Shown here: in pieces, positions 11,801 to 23,348 of the stretch
Numbering within the stretch: position 1 is the stretch's first letter
Layout of the letters: each line of letters opens with the position of its first letter
Origin: Cavia porcellus
Taxonomy: Eukaryota; Chordata; Mammalia; Rodentia; Caviidae
Assembly: GCF_034190915.1 (NCBI RefSeq)
Contig: NW_026947486.1
Coordinates: forward strand, 76,054,044 to 76,118,043
DNA length: 64,000 nucleotides
Reading direction: 5' to 3'
The notes under the pieces: generated by a model
What the model saw: only the letters and a program-made list of their open reading frames with translations
Database searches by the model: none
What the model was told of the DNA's origin: nothing
Made by a program: the position numbers and the translations under genes

Positions 11801-12469
11801 GAGCAGTTTAGCTAGCTAGTGTAGATGATTAACTGTGAAGCAAACTTGAGGCATAGGAAACAGAAATTGGGGAACTGTTCACAGGTCAAGGTAAGGAAGA
11901 GAGAAGACAATGGCAGTGAGAATGCACAGGAAGGAAACAGAGCTGAAAGCTATTCAACAAGCTTTGACCACCGTACTTTAGTTCCTAACAAGATACAGAC
12001 GGTGAAGGAAAAAAAGAGCCCAGAATAACATGCAAATGTCTGATCTGAATCAAGAGGGGGCCTACGGTTTTTACAAGAGTTTATTATTTGATTTAATGAG
12101 TCTGAGGAGACTCCAGGATGGCAATATTCATGTAGCTTCTTCCTGCCATACATAACTACAAAATTTCATGTCCGGCCCTTTAAAGCCAACCTTTCACCTT
12201 ATAAATTTCCCGATGATATTCCAATGATTCAGCTAAATATAATTTATTCCCTCTTTGAACATGCACTAAATTTTGTTTTTGGTATGATGTTTATCTTTAT
12301 CCTAGGATCAGTGAACCTTGGACACATTTTGAACTGGAATTAACATTCTGAACTGGAAAAGTCTTTGTTGTGGAGGGCTGTCCTTTCCTCATTGAAGGAT
12401 GCCTGAAAGCATCCCTCACTTGTTCCCACCAGATGCCAGTAGCATCCTCAAATTGTGGGAAAAATATTT

Positions 12470-12540
12470 CCATGGCTAGGATGCAGTTTGGTGATAGAGA
12501 GCTTCCAGGACCCTGCTTTCAATCCTAGAACAGCCAAGAT
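12470..12540 (+). mobile_element. ID SINE remnant
   Basis: ggctaggatgcagtttggtgatagagagcttcc…caatcctag. Confidence 0.45.
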
Positions 12541-12867
12541 ACTTTGACAGACAGAAAGACAAATATTTGTTATACTGAGTGAACTAGTTATAAGCAGCCA
12601 CAAACTCGAACATTATAAAACTGCCTCACATAATTTTCTTTTGTAACATTAAAAGATGGCCTGGAGTGTAAGGTATTTTTCACATAAAAGAGAAGCAGAC
12701 ACTCGTTGTGAAACTTTTCAAAGACCCAATATTGTAAGAGCATTATAATGCTTCAAGAAATATCTGGATATATTCAAACTGTAGAGAAAAAGAAAACTAA
12801 AAGATTTCCTTTGCTAGCTCATGATAACAACCATCCTCTGTAGAATGAGGGTGGGCATCACACATGT

Positions 12868-13385
12868 TTTTTTTTGAAAAGTATAAAACCAAATTTTAAA
12901 AAAATGGGGTTATTCAAAATAAAAGGATGAACATAGTACATAATTTAAAACCACAATACAAGGTGGTCTACAATGGTTACCATGATGTCTCTTGTTATCT
13001 TCAATAGAATTGTCCATATCATCAGGTATAATAAAATTGAACATAGCAGTACAGAGCAAAATCAACGAAAACAAAACATTGGAGACATTATAGGACTTCA
13101 AAAGAGGGTAATAGTCAAACCAGAACGAGTATCATAGTGAATCTTATTGTCTTCAGTGTAGTTGCCTATACTCTCAGACTTGATACTATCAAACATAACA
13201 GATTCGAATAAAATCAGTCAATACAAGACAGAGATCAAACAAGACAGATTCAGATAAAATAAGTGTCAAAACAAGACAGTGAACACACTACAGGGCTTCC
13301 GATTAAGTTAATAGGAAATTTAAAATGTAGTATATCTTGCTACCTTTGGAATAGCTGTCTATGGCATCACACAGTTTAAGCATTA
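12868..13385 (-). mobile_element. LINE-1/HAL1-type 3'-UTR module fragment
   Basis: Starts with a T-run at 12868 (antisense A-tail). It contains two reverse-complement modules with anchors about 152 bp apart (near 12974 and 13126) and a third, less regular one near 13340. The modules match those at 33150-33560 and 2230-2894. No coding part is present, so it cannot be assigned to an ORF1-only or ORF2-bearing parent. Confidence 0.65.
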
Positions 13386-13775
13386 CTCACTGTGCGCTGC
13401 TGGGCTGAGCTGGGAGAATAGCAGATGTTTATCAAAGTTTCAGTGTGTGCCTTGAGACAAACAAATAGCACCCCTGCCCAGGAAATCAATATGATAAACA
13501 AACCACTCCCCAGAAACTCAATGTAAGTTTTCACTTACTGTTGTGGTGAACTGTTCCTAGCATCACCCCTTACACTGTCAATGAAGCTCTTGGATGGATC
13601 TTTTCCACCTTCCACTTTTTGATGCCAAATAAGTGTTTCAGAGTTTATACTGTAAGTAATCTAAACTGAAATACTAAATTTTAAACTTTAAATAAAGTGT
13701 TCCACCAACTTCAACTGTAAAATATCTTAATCGACCACAGCTGTTCTTATAACTGTCATGCTGTAAACATATAGC

Positions 13776-13860
13776 TGATTTGTTTTTCAGTGCTGGGGAT
13801 CAAACCCAGGGCCTAATGCATGCTAGGCAAGTGCTCAGTCACTGAGCCATACCCCAATAC
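13776..13860 (-). mobile_element. ID SINE, antisense
   Basis: gtgctggggatcaaacccagggcctaatgcatgctaggcaagtgctcagtcactgagccatacccc. Confidence 0.75.
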
Positions 13861-15030
13861 TCTTGCCCAAATTTTCAGAAAGTTTTCCCAAACTAATTTA
13901 GCCTTCAATAAAATTAAGACTTATACAATATGCCATATCACTTATTTGTAAAATTTATTAAAGAATATTATTTGAATGTTATTAAATGGTATAATGCAAT
14001 TCTTTTCTAACTGTAACACATGTTACTAAACACATTCAACTATTTAAGAACCCTTCAAGGACAAAAACTATGTGTCTTTCTTTTCTATTGTCAATAATCA
14101 TTTTTTGAAGATGGAATTCAACATGTTTAATGAATATGTATTTTAAAGCTTTTAGACAAAAAGGCATAAAAAGCAATGCAAGTAAACAAAACACAAACTA
14201 CCACAATGACTATAACCTATGAAGTTAAATAAGCATTTATTCTTTGGAATAAATAATTTATTGGTTGAGTGTTTAATAACAGCTTTGTTTTAAAGAGAAC
14301 CATTACAGTAGAAACAACACTGGGACAGTGCTAGAGCTAAAAAACCTAGGCTCTAACCCACACTCTGCTATTCTTGCCAGCAAATCACTTAACCTCTCTC
14401 AACCACAAGGCGTAATTACTATGTACTCTGCCAAGCTCACAGCATTACTTATTAGGATTCAATAGAATAATGCATATATATGAAAGCACTTAGAAATTTA
14501 TGAACAGCTATATAAATGGCATTATTTTAATGATGAGTGTACCCACCAATTTAAGTTAACATCTTATTTTAAGGAACCTGCTAAAGAAAGAAATCAAGGG
14601 ACAATTATTTATAGAATTTATCCCTGCATAATCACTATAGGTTCAGTGACTAAAATTTAAACCACAGGGATTAAAATATGCATCAACTTAAAAAGCTACT
14701 TCACAACTGATTTTCCAGGAAGACATTTATTACCTAAAACAAGGAAGATAAGTGAATCAGTCCACAAAATCACAATTATAAGCACATTACAATAAACTGA
14801 CTGAGAAGACCTTCACCTATGTAAACAAATCAGATTCTGTGTTTACTCAGTTCCATTTTACAACTTGAGACAAAGTGCTGTGTCCCATAGTTGAAGAGGT
14901 GAACCCCTGCATGCAAGAAATACTAGCTGACTCTTGATTTTCAGGAAAAATGTGTTTATCCAATGCACAGCACAATCTGATTGGTGTAACATCTGCTAAA
15001 TTTACTGCTCATGGACATGATAAAGTAGTA
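13860..15030. other. Intronic unique DNA around a MIR
   Basis: Apart from the MIR at 14320-14540, nothing is recognised. Confidence 0.5.
14320..14540 (+). mobile_element. MIR SINE
   Basis: Contains ctaggctctaacccacactctgc, the core caaatcacttaacctctctcaacc and a downstream gaaagcacttagaa, in MIR order. Confidence 0.65.
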
Positions 15031-15032
15031 TA

Positions 15033-15115
15033 TGGGCTGGGATGGAGCTCAGTGATAAGAGTACTAACCTCACATGTGATTACTCAGGTTTAATGCCCAG
15101 CACAGCAGAAAAAAG
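15033..15115 (+). mobile_element. ID SINE
   Basis: gggctgggatggagctcagtgataagagtac…ggtttaatgcccagcac. Confidence 0.65.
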
Positions 15116-15784
15116 CAACTTACAAAGAAACAGATTGCAAGTAGAGTGAAATGCATCTCCTTATTTGTAGTACTAGACACAACTATGAAAAGCTTCAAGA
15201 TTTGTTTCGATATAGTAAATTGGTTTTCAAATCAGCAAATTATTGTATCCAAAAAGTTCCTGTCCTTGGTCTTGCCAAGTCTACGTACAAACCATCTTAT
15301 TGTAAACATTACAGCAAGATTTGGCTGCCTTCCTAAAATAGGTTACCAACTTTCTGATTCTTGTTTATATATCCTTTTGTAGGTGAGAATTTTATTCAAG
15401 GAGTTCTGAAAAGCACATACTCAAAAAATTGAGCACAAACCAATTAGTTTCAAATAAATTAGCTAATGCCTCCTTTCAAATGTTACTCTATTGAATGGGC
15501 TGCCATAATCATTTAGCTTTGCACTCTGTTCTAGTAAAGAAAGGGATTGAAGCTGGAGAGGAAAAGAAAAACAAAGAAGCCAGCATTATTACAGCAGGTG
15601 AGGAGGGCTTCGGAACAAGAACATGCACCAGAAATACAGGGAGAGGTAAAAAGATACCAAAGATAAACTTTGCCAACAGTTATCTACTCTCCATTACTTC
15701 TCATAGCAAAATCTGTTACAGATAAAAGAAGTATTTTTTGGCTACATGGTTTGGGGCAATAGTTTGTTTTGCTTAATTTCACTG

Positions 15785-15925
15785 TTTTTTGAATTAGAGT
15801 CACTATGTAGTTCATGCTGGCACTGAACTCACTATATAGCCCTTGCTGGCCTTGAACTTACAGGGATCTTCCTGGTTCAACCTCCTCAGTGCTGGGATCA
15901 CAGGTGTGCACCATGCAAGGGGGCA
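15785..15925 (-). mobile_element. B1 SINE, antisense
   Basis: gagtcactatgtagttcatgctgg…ccttgaacttacagggatcttcctgg…gtgctgggatcacaggtgtgcacc. Confidence 0.75.
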
Positions 15926-17018
15926 CTATTTTCTTAACACAAACTTACTGTGAAATGTAAACTAGGGTCATGTATAAACTATAGGTTAACAGTAAGTTTG
16001 ATTCAGAATATACAATAAACAAACGCAATATGATGAAAAACGTGAGGTTCACATCACCCAAATTTACTAAAAAGAACACTTAACTAGAACTTGACAACCG
16101 AGTTCCTGGTTTTGGTTTTGACCTGAACAAGTGGCTTTTAGGTTAATCACTAAGTTTTTATCAGTGTTCTTTGCCACTCAAAGAAACAAGTATCTCTTAT
16201 GTGCTTTTAAAATGAGCTATTCTGGGGTTTCCTCAACCTTGAGTACACATTAAAATCAGGTGGAAAGATTGTTTTAAAAGTATCTTGGCCCCTGAGATTC
16301 CAATTTAATTGGTCTGGGGTGGGGCCCAAAGCATACATTTGAAAAGAAAACTCCCTTGCAATTTTACTGTGCATCCAGGATGGGGAACCACTGGCCTATA
16401 TCATCTTTTATATAGGTGGGGAAAAACAAATACTAAAAAACAACCTCCCATTTTATTGTTTCAGCCCATTTTCTCAACACCACTCAGCTAGATTTATTAG
16501 ATATAATAGCATCTTAACTCTTTTCCTTCCTCTAGTCTCTTCCCAATCAAACAAACCAGTCTACAACTGTCTGGCTACTCAGTTTGATCCTGAAACATTA
16601 TCCCACTGAAAGTCATTTTAAGTAACATATAACAATATCACCAACAGAAATGTTTTCATCAAGTAGAAAATATACTGTGTTTATAGGTATGTGTACGTTT
16701 GTATGTTTATGTATAACCTCAACTACAGTTTATTTTTCTTCAATTCTGATATACAGATCTTCATTTATATATATAATGAATGCTGATGTTTCTACATCAA
16801 AAAATACTGCCCCAAATAGTTCATAGCTGAATTTTATCAAAAATAAATGACAAATGAGTCACCTACAGATACATCATTTAAATGGAAGAAAGAACAGCAC
16901 AAAATTTTTCTCACTCTTAAAGTGTTGCCACAAGGAACACACAGTAAACTAAAAAAAAGTGAAATTATTTCAAGAGTTCCTATATTACTGCAGACTCTCA
17001 GACACTGATAAAGATTAT
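15925..17018. other. Intronic unique DNA around MER5-like relic
   Basis: Only the MER5-like relic at 16215-16400 is recognised. Confidence 0.5.
16215..16400 (+). mobile_element. MER5-like hAT-Charlie relic
   Basis: Carries the MER5A landmarks: ttgagtacacattaaaatcagg, gagattccaatttaattggtctggggtggggccc, then gcatccaggatggggaaccactgg. Non-autonomous DNA transposon, ancient. Confidence 0.65.
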
Positions 17019-17100
17019 AATGGGGCTAGAAGTATATAGCTCAATGGTAGTGTTTGCCTAGTATACATGATGTCCTGAGTTCCATTTTCACTCTCAGCAC
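17018..17100 (+). mobile_element. ID SINE with expanded purine tail
   Basis: ggggctagaagtatatagctcaatggtagtgtttgcctag… ; the A-tail has grown into GAAA and GGAAA tracts up to about 17246. AAAGATTATAATG before it resembles AAAGATTTTGATG after the tracts. Confidence 0.65.
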
Positions 17101-17106
17101 AAAAGG

Positions 17107-17111
17107 AAAAA

Positions 17112-17168
<57 letters not shown>

Positions 17169-17246
17169 GGAAAGCTTTGATATCAGAAAAGAAAAGAAAA
17201 GAAAAGAAAAGAAAAGGAAAGGAAAGGAAAGGAAAGGAAAGGAAAT
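17107..17246. repeat. (GAAA)n and (GAAAA/GGAAA)n microsatellites
   Basis: Two purine tracts (17107-17166 and 17187-17246) separated by atggaaagctttgatatcag. Likely derived from the ID A-tail to their left. Confidence 0.9.
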
Positions 17247-17559
17247 AAAAGATTTTGATGAGTGAATGTTTACCAAGAGCAAATATGGTTCTGGACTGTG
17301 TTGCAGCTTACCTCAGAAAACCAAGACTTAAAAGCCAAAGGTTATAACCAAGTAAGATGACATTCATATTTACAAGAAATATCAAATACAATAAAAGGAA
17401 AATAGAATGAGAAGACTAAACAAGTATATGGCTTTTCTCTGCTTCCAAGGGCTCTGTCTTTTTAGAGACAGCAAGACAGAGACACAAAAAGAAAATAAAG
17501 TCAGCACTGCCAACTGGAAAAGAGAATAAATATCATGGGAATTCAAAGAAACAAGAGAC

Positions 17560-17960
17560 TGCTATGGACTAAGGGAGTTGGAGACAGCTTCTTGGAAGAG
17601 ATGGAGCTTGAACAAAAAATTAAGTAAGTGGAGAGAAGAAAGCATTCCCAAGGATGTAAATAATCGTGTTACAAAGATGAGACAAAATTGCACAAAATAC
17701 TGTATGTGAGGAACAAGGGACTGACCTAGTTGGAAGAGAAGATTCTGTTTAGGAGGGTTTGTAGAGACAAGGTTGCAATAATAAAGGAGAACCATACAGT
17801 GAAAGCCCTGAATGCCAAACAAGGATGCTTAACTTTGTCCCGCAGATTAGAGGATCTTTCATAGGCCATAAAGAACAATAAGGAAAAAACATACTTCTAA
17901 TGATGCAATTTGAAGCCATTTTTCCTAAAGTCCTTGAAGAATATATCAAGCAGTATAATA
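17560..17960. mobile_element. Ancient mammalian repeat, family not named
   Basis: gacagcttcttggaagagatggagcttgaac, cattcccaagg, tgaaagccctgaatgccaaacaaggatgcttaactttgtcc follow the order of a common old interspersed repeat. I cannot give a secure family name. Confidence 0.35.
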
Positions 17961-19133
17961 CAGTATCTTGACAACAGAATCACAAACATGTGAGCAAATT
18001 ATTTAGGAAATGTGGTGAAGGTGAAGGAATAAACAGTCAAATGTGCTTTCCAAAATACAAAACCAGGTATTGACTACGCATTTATAGATCTTAGGAAAAT
18101 GTCTAAGACAATCGCTGAATAGAAAGCTTTGATATCAGGTTTTCCTCCTTTCTCCATCCTTTTCCAACACACATACCTTCCTTTATCTCTACAAACAGAA
18201 TATACTGAATTTGTCCCGTCTTGAAGAAAAGGTATTTTACTACTGTTTACCATGGGTGAATCTACTTACCACATTCTTTCAAAATCACTAGATCTATCAA
18301 AGTAATTTTTCATGATTTATTTCAGCACAGTAAATGAAACAAACATAACCAGCAAATTTAAAGATTATGAAAAGCAAAGAACCCTTTCAGCAAACCAAAA
18401 CACAGTTAAAATAAGCAACACTGATTTATAAAGCAGAGGGGAATGACAAGTGTGTTCCTAACAAAAAATGCCAGCCACAACAAAGACTAACCGAGAATAT
18501 ATGAAAAACATTGCAATAGCCAATTTCTTAACTAAAATGACAAGCCATTAACTCACGACTCCATAAAGAATGGAGTTAATGTTTTTTTTTTTCAAAAAAT
18601 GCCCTTAAAATTTTTGGCTCTTCTATAAAAATAATGACTCTAACATAACTCAAAACAAGGATTATCTTCCCTTGTAACCAGTCACGTAACGTGATTGATA
18701 ATTTAATTTGCTACTAAAGCAAACACTAATTTAACCACCACTACCTTCTCAACACTAGGAAAATTAAAAATCTCAGTCTTTAAAGGCATATGTGACAAGA
18801 AGGAAACCAACAATATCCTAGAATGGTTAAACCACATGCAAAATAAGAACACAGACAAACCATGGCAATACTGTTGTATTCCTACAAGGGCTAAGCCATT
18901 TCTGCAGGTTCCTATGCCTTTAAGGAAAATACTTTATGCATTGTCTCTTCCCCAACCCCCAACCCACAGAAAAGATGGAAACATCCAGGAGAGTTGAAAG
19001 AAGTGTGCTAAGGAAGGTGTCAATACCTCCCTCCCACCCATGCCAGGAAACTCGCTTTAACAATAATGCTCTCATTCCTAAGGTTCTACCCAGTTTCCCA
19101 CACATCTTTCCCACACAGCCTTCCCCCCCAAAC

Positions 19134-19168
<35 letters not shown>

Positions 19169-19250
19169 GAGTCTCTCATACACTCACATCTTTCCCACAC
19201 ATCCCCCCCCCCCCCAAGCCCCCAGTCACACACCCCTATTCCTTGCTCTG
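17960..19250. other. Intronic unique DNA adjoining LRCH2 exon 1
   Basis: No repeat recognised. This 1.3-kb SINE-poor stretch next to the promoter is a reasonable place for intronic regulatory sequence, but nothing specific can be named. Confidence 0.4.
19134..19215. repeat. (CA)n and C-run next to LRCH2 exon 1
   Basis: CA-rich tract about 19134-19170 and a C homopolymer about 19203-19216, within 250 bp of the splice donor. Confidence 0.85.
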
Positions 19251-19403
19251 CAGCTCGACTTCAGGAGAATAGACTGCTCGGACTTTGGCGATCTCGCCGC
19301 CCCCGAGAGCCCGCCCAGAACAGCAACAACGTGGCCACGCAGCCACCCACCACCCCAATCTCATCCCCCGCAGCACAGCTTCCCTTCCCCCCAGTACTGT
19401 CAC

Positions 19404-19767
19404 CTGCTTCGGTGGTGTCAGTCAGATCGTAGCCGCCGCCCGGGAAGTCTCGGAGTTTCCTGCCACTGAGGCTCAGAATGCCAGAGTTGCTCGCCTCCTC
19501 CAGGGCCCGGTCCAGGCTTCTCACCGTGTGTTGAGGCTGCAGGCTGCTTGGGTTCCACTGAGGCCCATTGGGGAACGGCTGACCGAAAAGAGTCGGTACT
19601 GGGATGGGCACCACCAGGGTCCCGCCACTGCTGCCACAGTTGCCGCCTCCCCCTCCGGCCCCGCCACCTCCTCCTCCTCCTCCGGCTGAGCCACTGCCAC
19701 CGCTACTTCCACCTCCACCACAACCGCCGCCCCCACTGTTCCCACCACCTCCCTGACTCGCCGCCAT
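19404..19767 (-). CDS. LRCH2: LRCH2 first coding exon (partial gene, N-terminal 121 codons plus one base)
   Basis: Reading leftward from the ATG at 19767-19765, the exon encodes 121 residues. It begins MAASQ, continues with a glycine/serine-rich low-complexity stretch (about residues 6-49), then the conserved segment TLVVPIPVPTLFGQPFPNG (about 50-68), and then HTVRSLDRALEEA and SGILSLSGRKLRDFP, which lead into the leucine-rich repeats. I recognise this as the N-terminus of LRCH2, a scaffold-like protein with N-terminal LRRs and a C-terminal calponin-homology domain. The exon ends ACC GAA GCA G, followed by the splice donor GTGACA at 19403-19398, so the intron is phase 1. The reading frame is open 25 codons further upstream, but this ATG matches the family start. 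No LRR exon was found to the left, consistent with a long first intron. Glycine tract length varies between orthologues. LRCH2 function is poorly known; related LRCH proteins are linked to the cortical cytoskeleton and DOCK proteins. Confidence 0.92.
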
Positions 19768-19837
19768 GTTCCTGGGAGAGAGAATAGCCCCCGACAATAC
19801 TCTGAGCCTGTGCCGCCAGTGTAGGGGATTCTTAGGA

Positions 19838-19847
19838 CGCATGCGCA
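19838..19847. promoter_or_regulatory. NRF1-like palindromic site
   Basis: CGCATGCGCA lies about 71-80 bp upstream of the LRCH2 ATG. It matches the NRF1 consensus (GCGCATGCGC) with one edge mismatch and is typical of TATA-less CpG-island promoters. Binding is inferred. Confidence 0.6.
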
Positions 19848-19851
19848 GTCT

Positions 19852-19903
19852 GGGGGCGGGTGGAGGGGCGAGGTAGAGGGGGGAAGGAACCAGTGGGCGG
19901 GCT
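19852..19903. promoter_or_regulatory. GC boxes upstream of LRCH2 (Sp/KLF-like)
   Basis: Two GC-box-like motifs are visible: GGGGGCGGGT at 19852-19861 and GTGGGCGGGCT at 19893-19903. Together with the NRF1-like site they define a plausible minus-strand core promoter between about 19770 and 19905. No TATA box is seen. Confidence 0.5.
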
Positions 19904-19909
19904 ACTAGG

Positions 19910-21336
19910 AGGTGTTGAATTGGGAAGAGACGATGTTCGAAAGTGAAGCATATTTGTTTTTTTCTTTCTTTCTTTCTTTTTTTTTTTTTTTAAGTGTTAC
20001 CAGAGGAAGGATGCTAAGTCCCAGTTCCTCTACTTTGAACACCAAGATGTTGCGAAGCGACACCAAGCTGACTATAGGTCCCTGGGTGATAAGTCCCCAA
20101 CTCTCTTAACTTGTGTCATCTTTTTTGTTCTACAAAACAAAAACAAATATATGCGATAAGGTTGATAAGGGATTCACTTCAGAATGTATAGAAACAGCTT
20201 TCCAAAGAGCTATGAGGCAGCTTGCTGAGAAACTTACTGTAAATGTCTCAGGAACAGAAAGAAACGCTGGGGAGTCATTTGGAGAGGGAAATTAGTACAG
20301 TATCAAGTTTTAGGCATACATGAATTTTGCTATCGTGTAGCATTGCAAAGTAGGAAAAAACTAGATGTTTTCAAGGAAACCTCTCTTTAAAACGTGTCAA
20401 GCGTTTCAGACAAACTACTGCCTTGTAAAACTTGGAAGAGTTCTCTCCACATTTTGTTCTATCACTCTTGGAAGCTGTGCCAAGATCTCCAGATATCTTC
20501 AGTGTTTTCTCATTAAACCAGTATTGGGTAATTAAAAATGCTTTGATCGTCGATCCTTAAGATCGCTTGTGAAATACAGGTTTTGGTTGAAATGAAATTC
20601 TGAAGATTTAATGCTGAGTATGCCAAATCAAACTTGGATTTTAGTTCTGTTCTTGATACCTGAAAACATATGCAATGTAGAGGACAAAGAGAGATGGAAG
20701 TTGACAGTCCTTTATCAGGCACTCATGACCTCCAAAATCCAACCACAAGCTATCTAGTCAGGTTTATCACCCGTCTCTTTAGACTACCATGCTTCTACCC
20801 ATCTCAGAGCTCTATTCTCAGTCACAGTCATTCAAGTCTTTCACTAATATTCAGTAACTTGCTAATGAAAAGTATCAGAATGTTTGGATGTATTCATTTA
20901 TCATAAATTTCAACTGTATGTACCTTTTAAAATTGAACAATGTATCAACAGTCTCATTTTCTTAGAGAAGTCACTGGCATGCAAAAATTTGTTATAAGCA
21001 ATACTTTATGAAACAACACAGGAAACAATTACAGTTTGTCTAAATTTCTTTGTGGCCGTATTGGTTAATAAAAATGATCATGTTGTGAAAAATTCCATCC
21101 ACCATATTCAAGAGCTACAAAAGAACAGAACTGAAAATCATTCTATATAGTGAATCAGCAAGTGAAAATAAATTATTAAACCCCAACTGATGTGAAAAGG
21201 GATTGTACCTTATAGTTCACCTCTCATATTTCATATAAAATTAAGTACTGACTGATAACTTCTTAAAAGAAGAAAAACAGAAACTAAATTAATTACAGAA
21301 AATACGTGGAAAGGAAATATTTTAGTAATGAGCCAG
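19910..21336. other. Upstream DNA, SINE-free
   Basis: A T-run near 19975 is followed by unique AT-rich sequence. No divergent gene exon was recognised opposite LRCH2. Confidence 0.45.
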
Positions 21337-21430
21337 GGGCGGAAAGTGTAGTTCAGTAGAAGGATACCTGCCTAGTGTGAGTGATGTTGTGGGTTCAATC
21401 TTCAGTACCCAAAAATAAATAAGATAAATA
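21336..21430 (+). mobile_element. ID SINE
   Basis: gaaagtgtagttcagtagaaggatacctgcctagtgtg…gttcaatcttcagtacc with AAAT-repeat tail. Confidence 0.65.
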
Positions 21431-21834
21431 AATAAATAAATAGCCAGCAAAAATTTTTGCAGCCATGTAAAACAATGTACCATACTCCAGGAAAAAGACA
21501 TCCTGAGAGGCAGTAAACTTGTCAAGTGGAGAAAAGCCATATATAAACAAATTTAAGAAAGAAAATAATCTTTCAAAGAAATGAAAGATAGTCTAAGGAA
21601 GAAAAATGGAAAGCGTACAAAGTAATCTAGGTATGCCTGAAAATCAGGCAAAAATAGCATTTTGTAGAACTCTTTAGCAAGGACACCAAAGTCAAAAGAA
21701 TTAAAAGATTTAGAAGAAAGGCATGAAGTTTAGAAGTTTGCTCCAATCCCTTAGCTCCCTGTGATATTTTGAAAAATGACTTAAAATATTTGTACTTCAA
21801 TTTCTGTAGGTAACACTGGAAAATAATAATATTC

Positions 21835-22022
21835 AATAATAATAACGTTTAAATAGAACTTACTATTTGCTAGGAACTCTTCTAAGTATATTAAGTAAAT
21901 TGAGTCACTGGATCTTCCTAATATTTCTGTAATGTATCCATATGTATTATAGATGAGGGAAAATAGTACGTTCCTCATATAAAGAAATATAAATGAGGTC
22001 ACCTATCTAAAGTAATAAGCAC
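21835..22022 (-). mobile_element. MIR SINE, antisense
   Basis: aataataataacg…acttactatttgctaggaactcttctaagt…agatgaggga…aggtcacctatctaaagtaa matches the reverse complement of MIR. Confidence 0.6.
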
Positions 22023-22044
22023 AATACTTGACATTAATTTCATG

Positions 22045-22155
22045 AAATTCTTTTTTGTTTTCTGTTGTTTGTTTTTTGGTACTCAAGATTGAACTCACGA
22101 CCTTGTGCTTGCCAGGTAGGTGTTTGTTTGGCTGAACTAAATCCCCAGCACACAT
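22045..22155 (-). mobile_element. ID SINE, antisense
   Basis: ttggtactcaagattgaactcacgaccttgtgcttgccaggtaggtg…ctgaactaaatccccagc. Lies between MIR and L2 relics. Confidence 0.8.
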
Positions 22156-22156
22156 T

Positions 22157-22255
22157 CATTCATTTCATGAGCATTTATTGAACAATTACTCTGTGCAAGA
22201 AACTGTTCTCCATGTAGGTAATATTACATAGTATTAGGTACTTATAAGTATTAAT
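22157..22255 (-). mobile_element. L2 3'-end remnant, antisense
   Basis: attcattcatttcatgagcatttattgaacaattactctgtgcaagaaactgttct is the reverse complement of the L2 terminus. An ID SINE abuts it on the left. Confidence 0.5.
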
Positions 22256-22997
22256 CTTTCTTCTCTCAAAAAATAAAATAACACATAAAATATAGGAAGT
22301 GAACTTCCTGATAATTGTAGGAAATGAGTTATCTGATATGTTGCATAAATCCTTTCTTTGTCTGTATCAGAGGACATTTTATGGTGATTACCCCTTTAAT
22401 GTTATCCCAGAAATGATGTGTTGCTGATTTGTTAAGTTAGGGCCAATATTCAGAATTATTTAAGCCATATATGTATAATTGATATTGATAAGTCATCCAG
22501 ACTAGGTGACATATGTCAAAAATTATAGAAGGAAAGCAAGGAGATGGTAAGAAAATTTTGAACAACATATATGTTCTGCGTCAAAACACTTTCAAGCTGC
22601 AAATGTAATTTCTATTCAAAACAGCTCAAGAGGACTTCTGAACTTCCAGGCCAATTAAAGTCAACTTAGTCCAAATAAGCTGGTAGTTCCTCAACAGTTA
22701 TAAATAATATAGAGTAGAAAAGTCACAGCTGAATGGCCAAAGCTACAAATTGTTCTATTAAAGATCAAGATCAGTGGGCTAAGAATACAAGATGTTCTTT
22801 CCAGTCCATGAATAAAGCAAACATAAAATATATTTTAATACAGCATCTAGGACAAGGCAATAAACTAATAGCTCAACTTATAATATGAACATTTTTAAAT
22901 GCCGATCAGGATTCAGGAAAGAATGATGGGAATCTCTGGTGTCTTTCCCCAAAACTTAGCTCTTTCTCCTGAATTAAGTTCTAAATTCAAGAGAAAG

Positions 22998-23075
22998 AAC
23001 TAAGAAGTGTAGCTCAGTGATAGAGTATTTGCCTGACATGTGTGAGGCCCAAAATTCTTCCCAGAACATATAACA
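22998..23075 (+). mobile_element. ID SINE
   Basis: aagaagtgtagctcagtgatagagtatttgcctgacatgtgtgaggccc. Confidence 0.65.
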
Positions 23076-23141
23076 AATAAAGCTAAATTCAGAGCAAAAA
23101 TAAGGAGCAATGAAATATTAAGTATCATTAAAACATGTATC

Positions 23142-23255
23142 AGGCCAAATACAAGGGCACACACCTTGTAATACACTTCTCAGGAGTCTGAGGCAAAACT
23201 ATCAGACCAAGGTCAGCCTAAGAAATTTAGAAAGAACTTGCCTCAAAATAAAATT
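23142..23255 (+). mobile_element. B1 SINE, old
   Basis: gccaaatacaagggcacacaccttgtaatac…gagtctgaggc…ttgcctcaaaataaa. Confidence 0.55.
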
Positions 23256-23257
23256 CA

Positions 23258-23340
23258 GAGCAGGGAATTTTGATCAGCCTCATAAGCACCTGCCTGGCAA
23301 GTGCAAGGTTGTGAGTTCGAACCCTGGTACCAAAAAATAA
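23258..23340 (+). mobile_element. ID SINE
   Basis: cctcataagcacctgcctggcaagtgcaaggttgtgagttcgaaccctggtacc. Confidence 0.75.
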
Positions 23341-23348
23341 AGTTAAAT

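Larger units (their letters stand above)
1..19403 (-). other. LRCH2: LRCH2 intron 1 (5' part), repeat-rich
   Basis: Inferred from the donor at 19403-19402. No acceptor followed by a leucine-rich-repeat exon was recognised to the left, so the whole stretch is read as intron. In human this intron region hosts the retrogene RBMXL3, but no RBMX-like reading frame is visible here. Confidence 0.75.
19250..19910. promoter_or_regulatory. LRCH2: CpG island over LRCH2 exon 1 and promoter
   Basis: This is the only long CpG-dense, GC-rich stretch in the left half of the window, and it stands out against AT-rich surroundings. It covers the exon, the donor and the region immediately upstream of the ATG, as expected for a broadly expressed mammalian promoter. 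The boundaries are visual. Confidence 0.85.

Noticed and set aside
12854..13373. GGCATCACACA at 12854 and 13363 as a target-site duplication of the 3'-UTR fragment
   Set aside because: The right-hand copy lies within sequence that still aligns with the 3'-UTR module (gaatagct…catcacac), so it is probably part of the element and the match a coincidence.
1..19403. Additional LRCH2 exons or an RBMXL3-like retrogene in the intron
   Set aside because: No leucine-rich-repeat or RRM/RBMX-like reading frame was found on either strand; remaining frames are short and repeat-derived.
18936..19689. Plus-strand open frames of 134-177 codons over the CpG island
   Set aside because: They are antisense to LRCH2 exon 1 and its flank, consist of low-complexity His/Pro/Ser-rich translation, and show no conserved domain.
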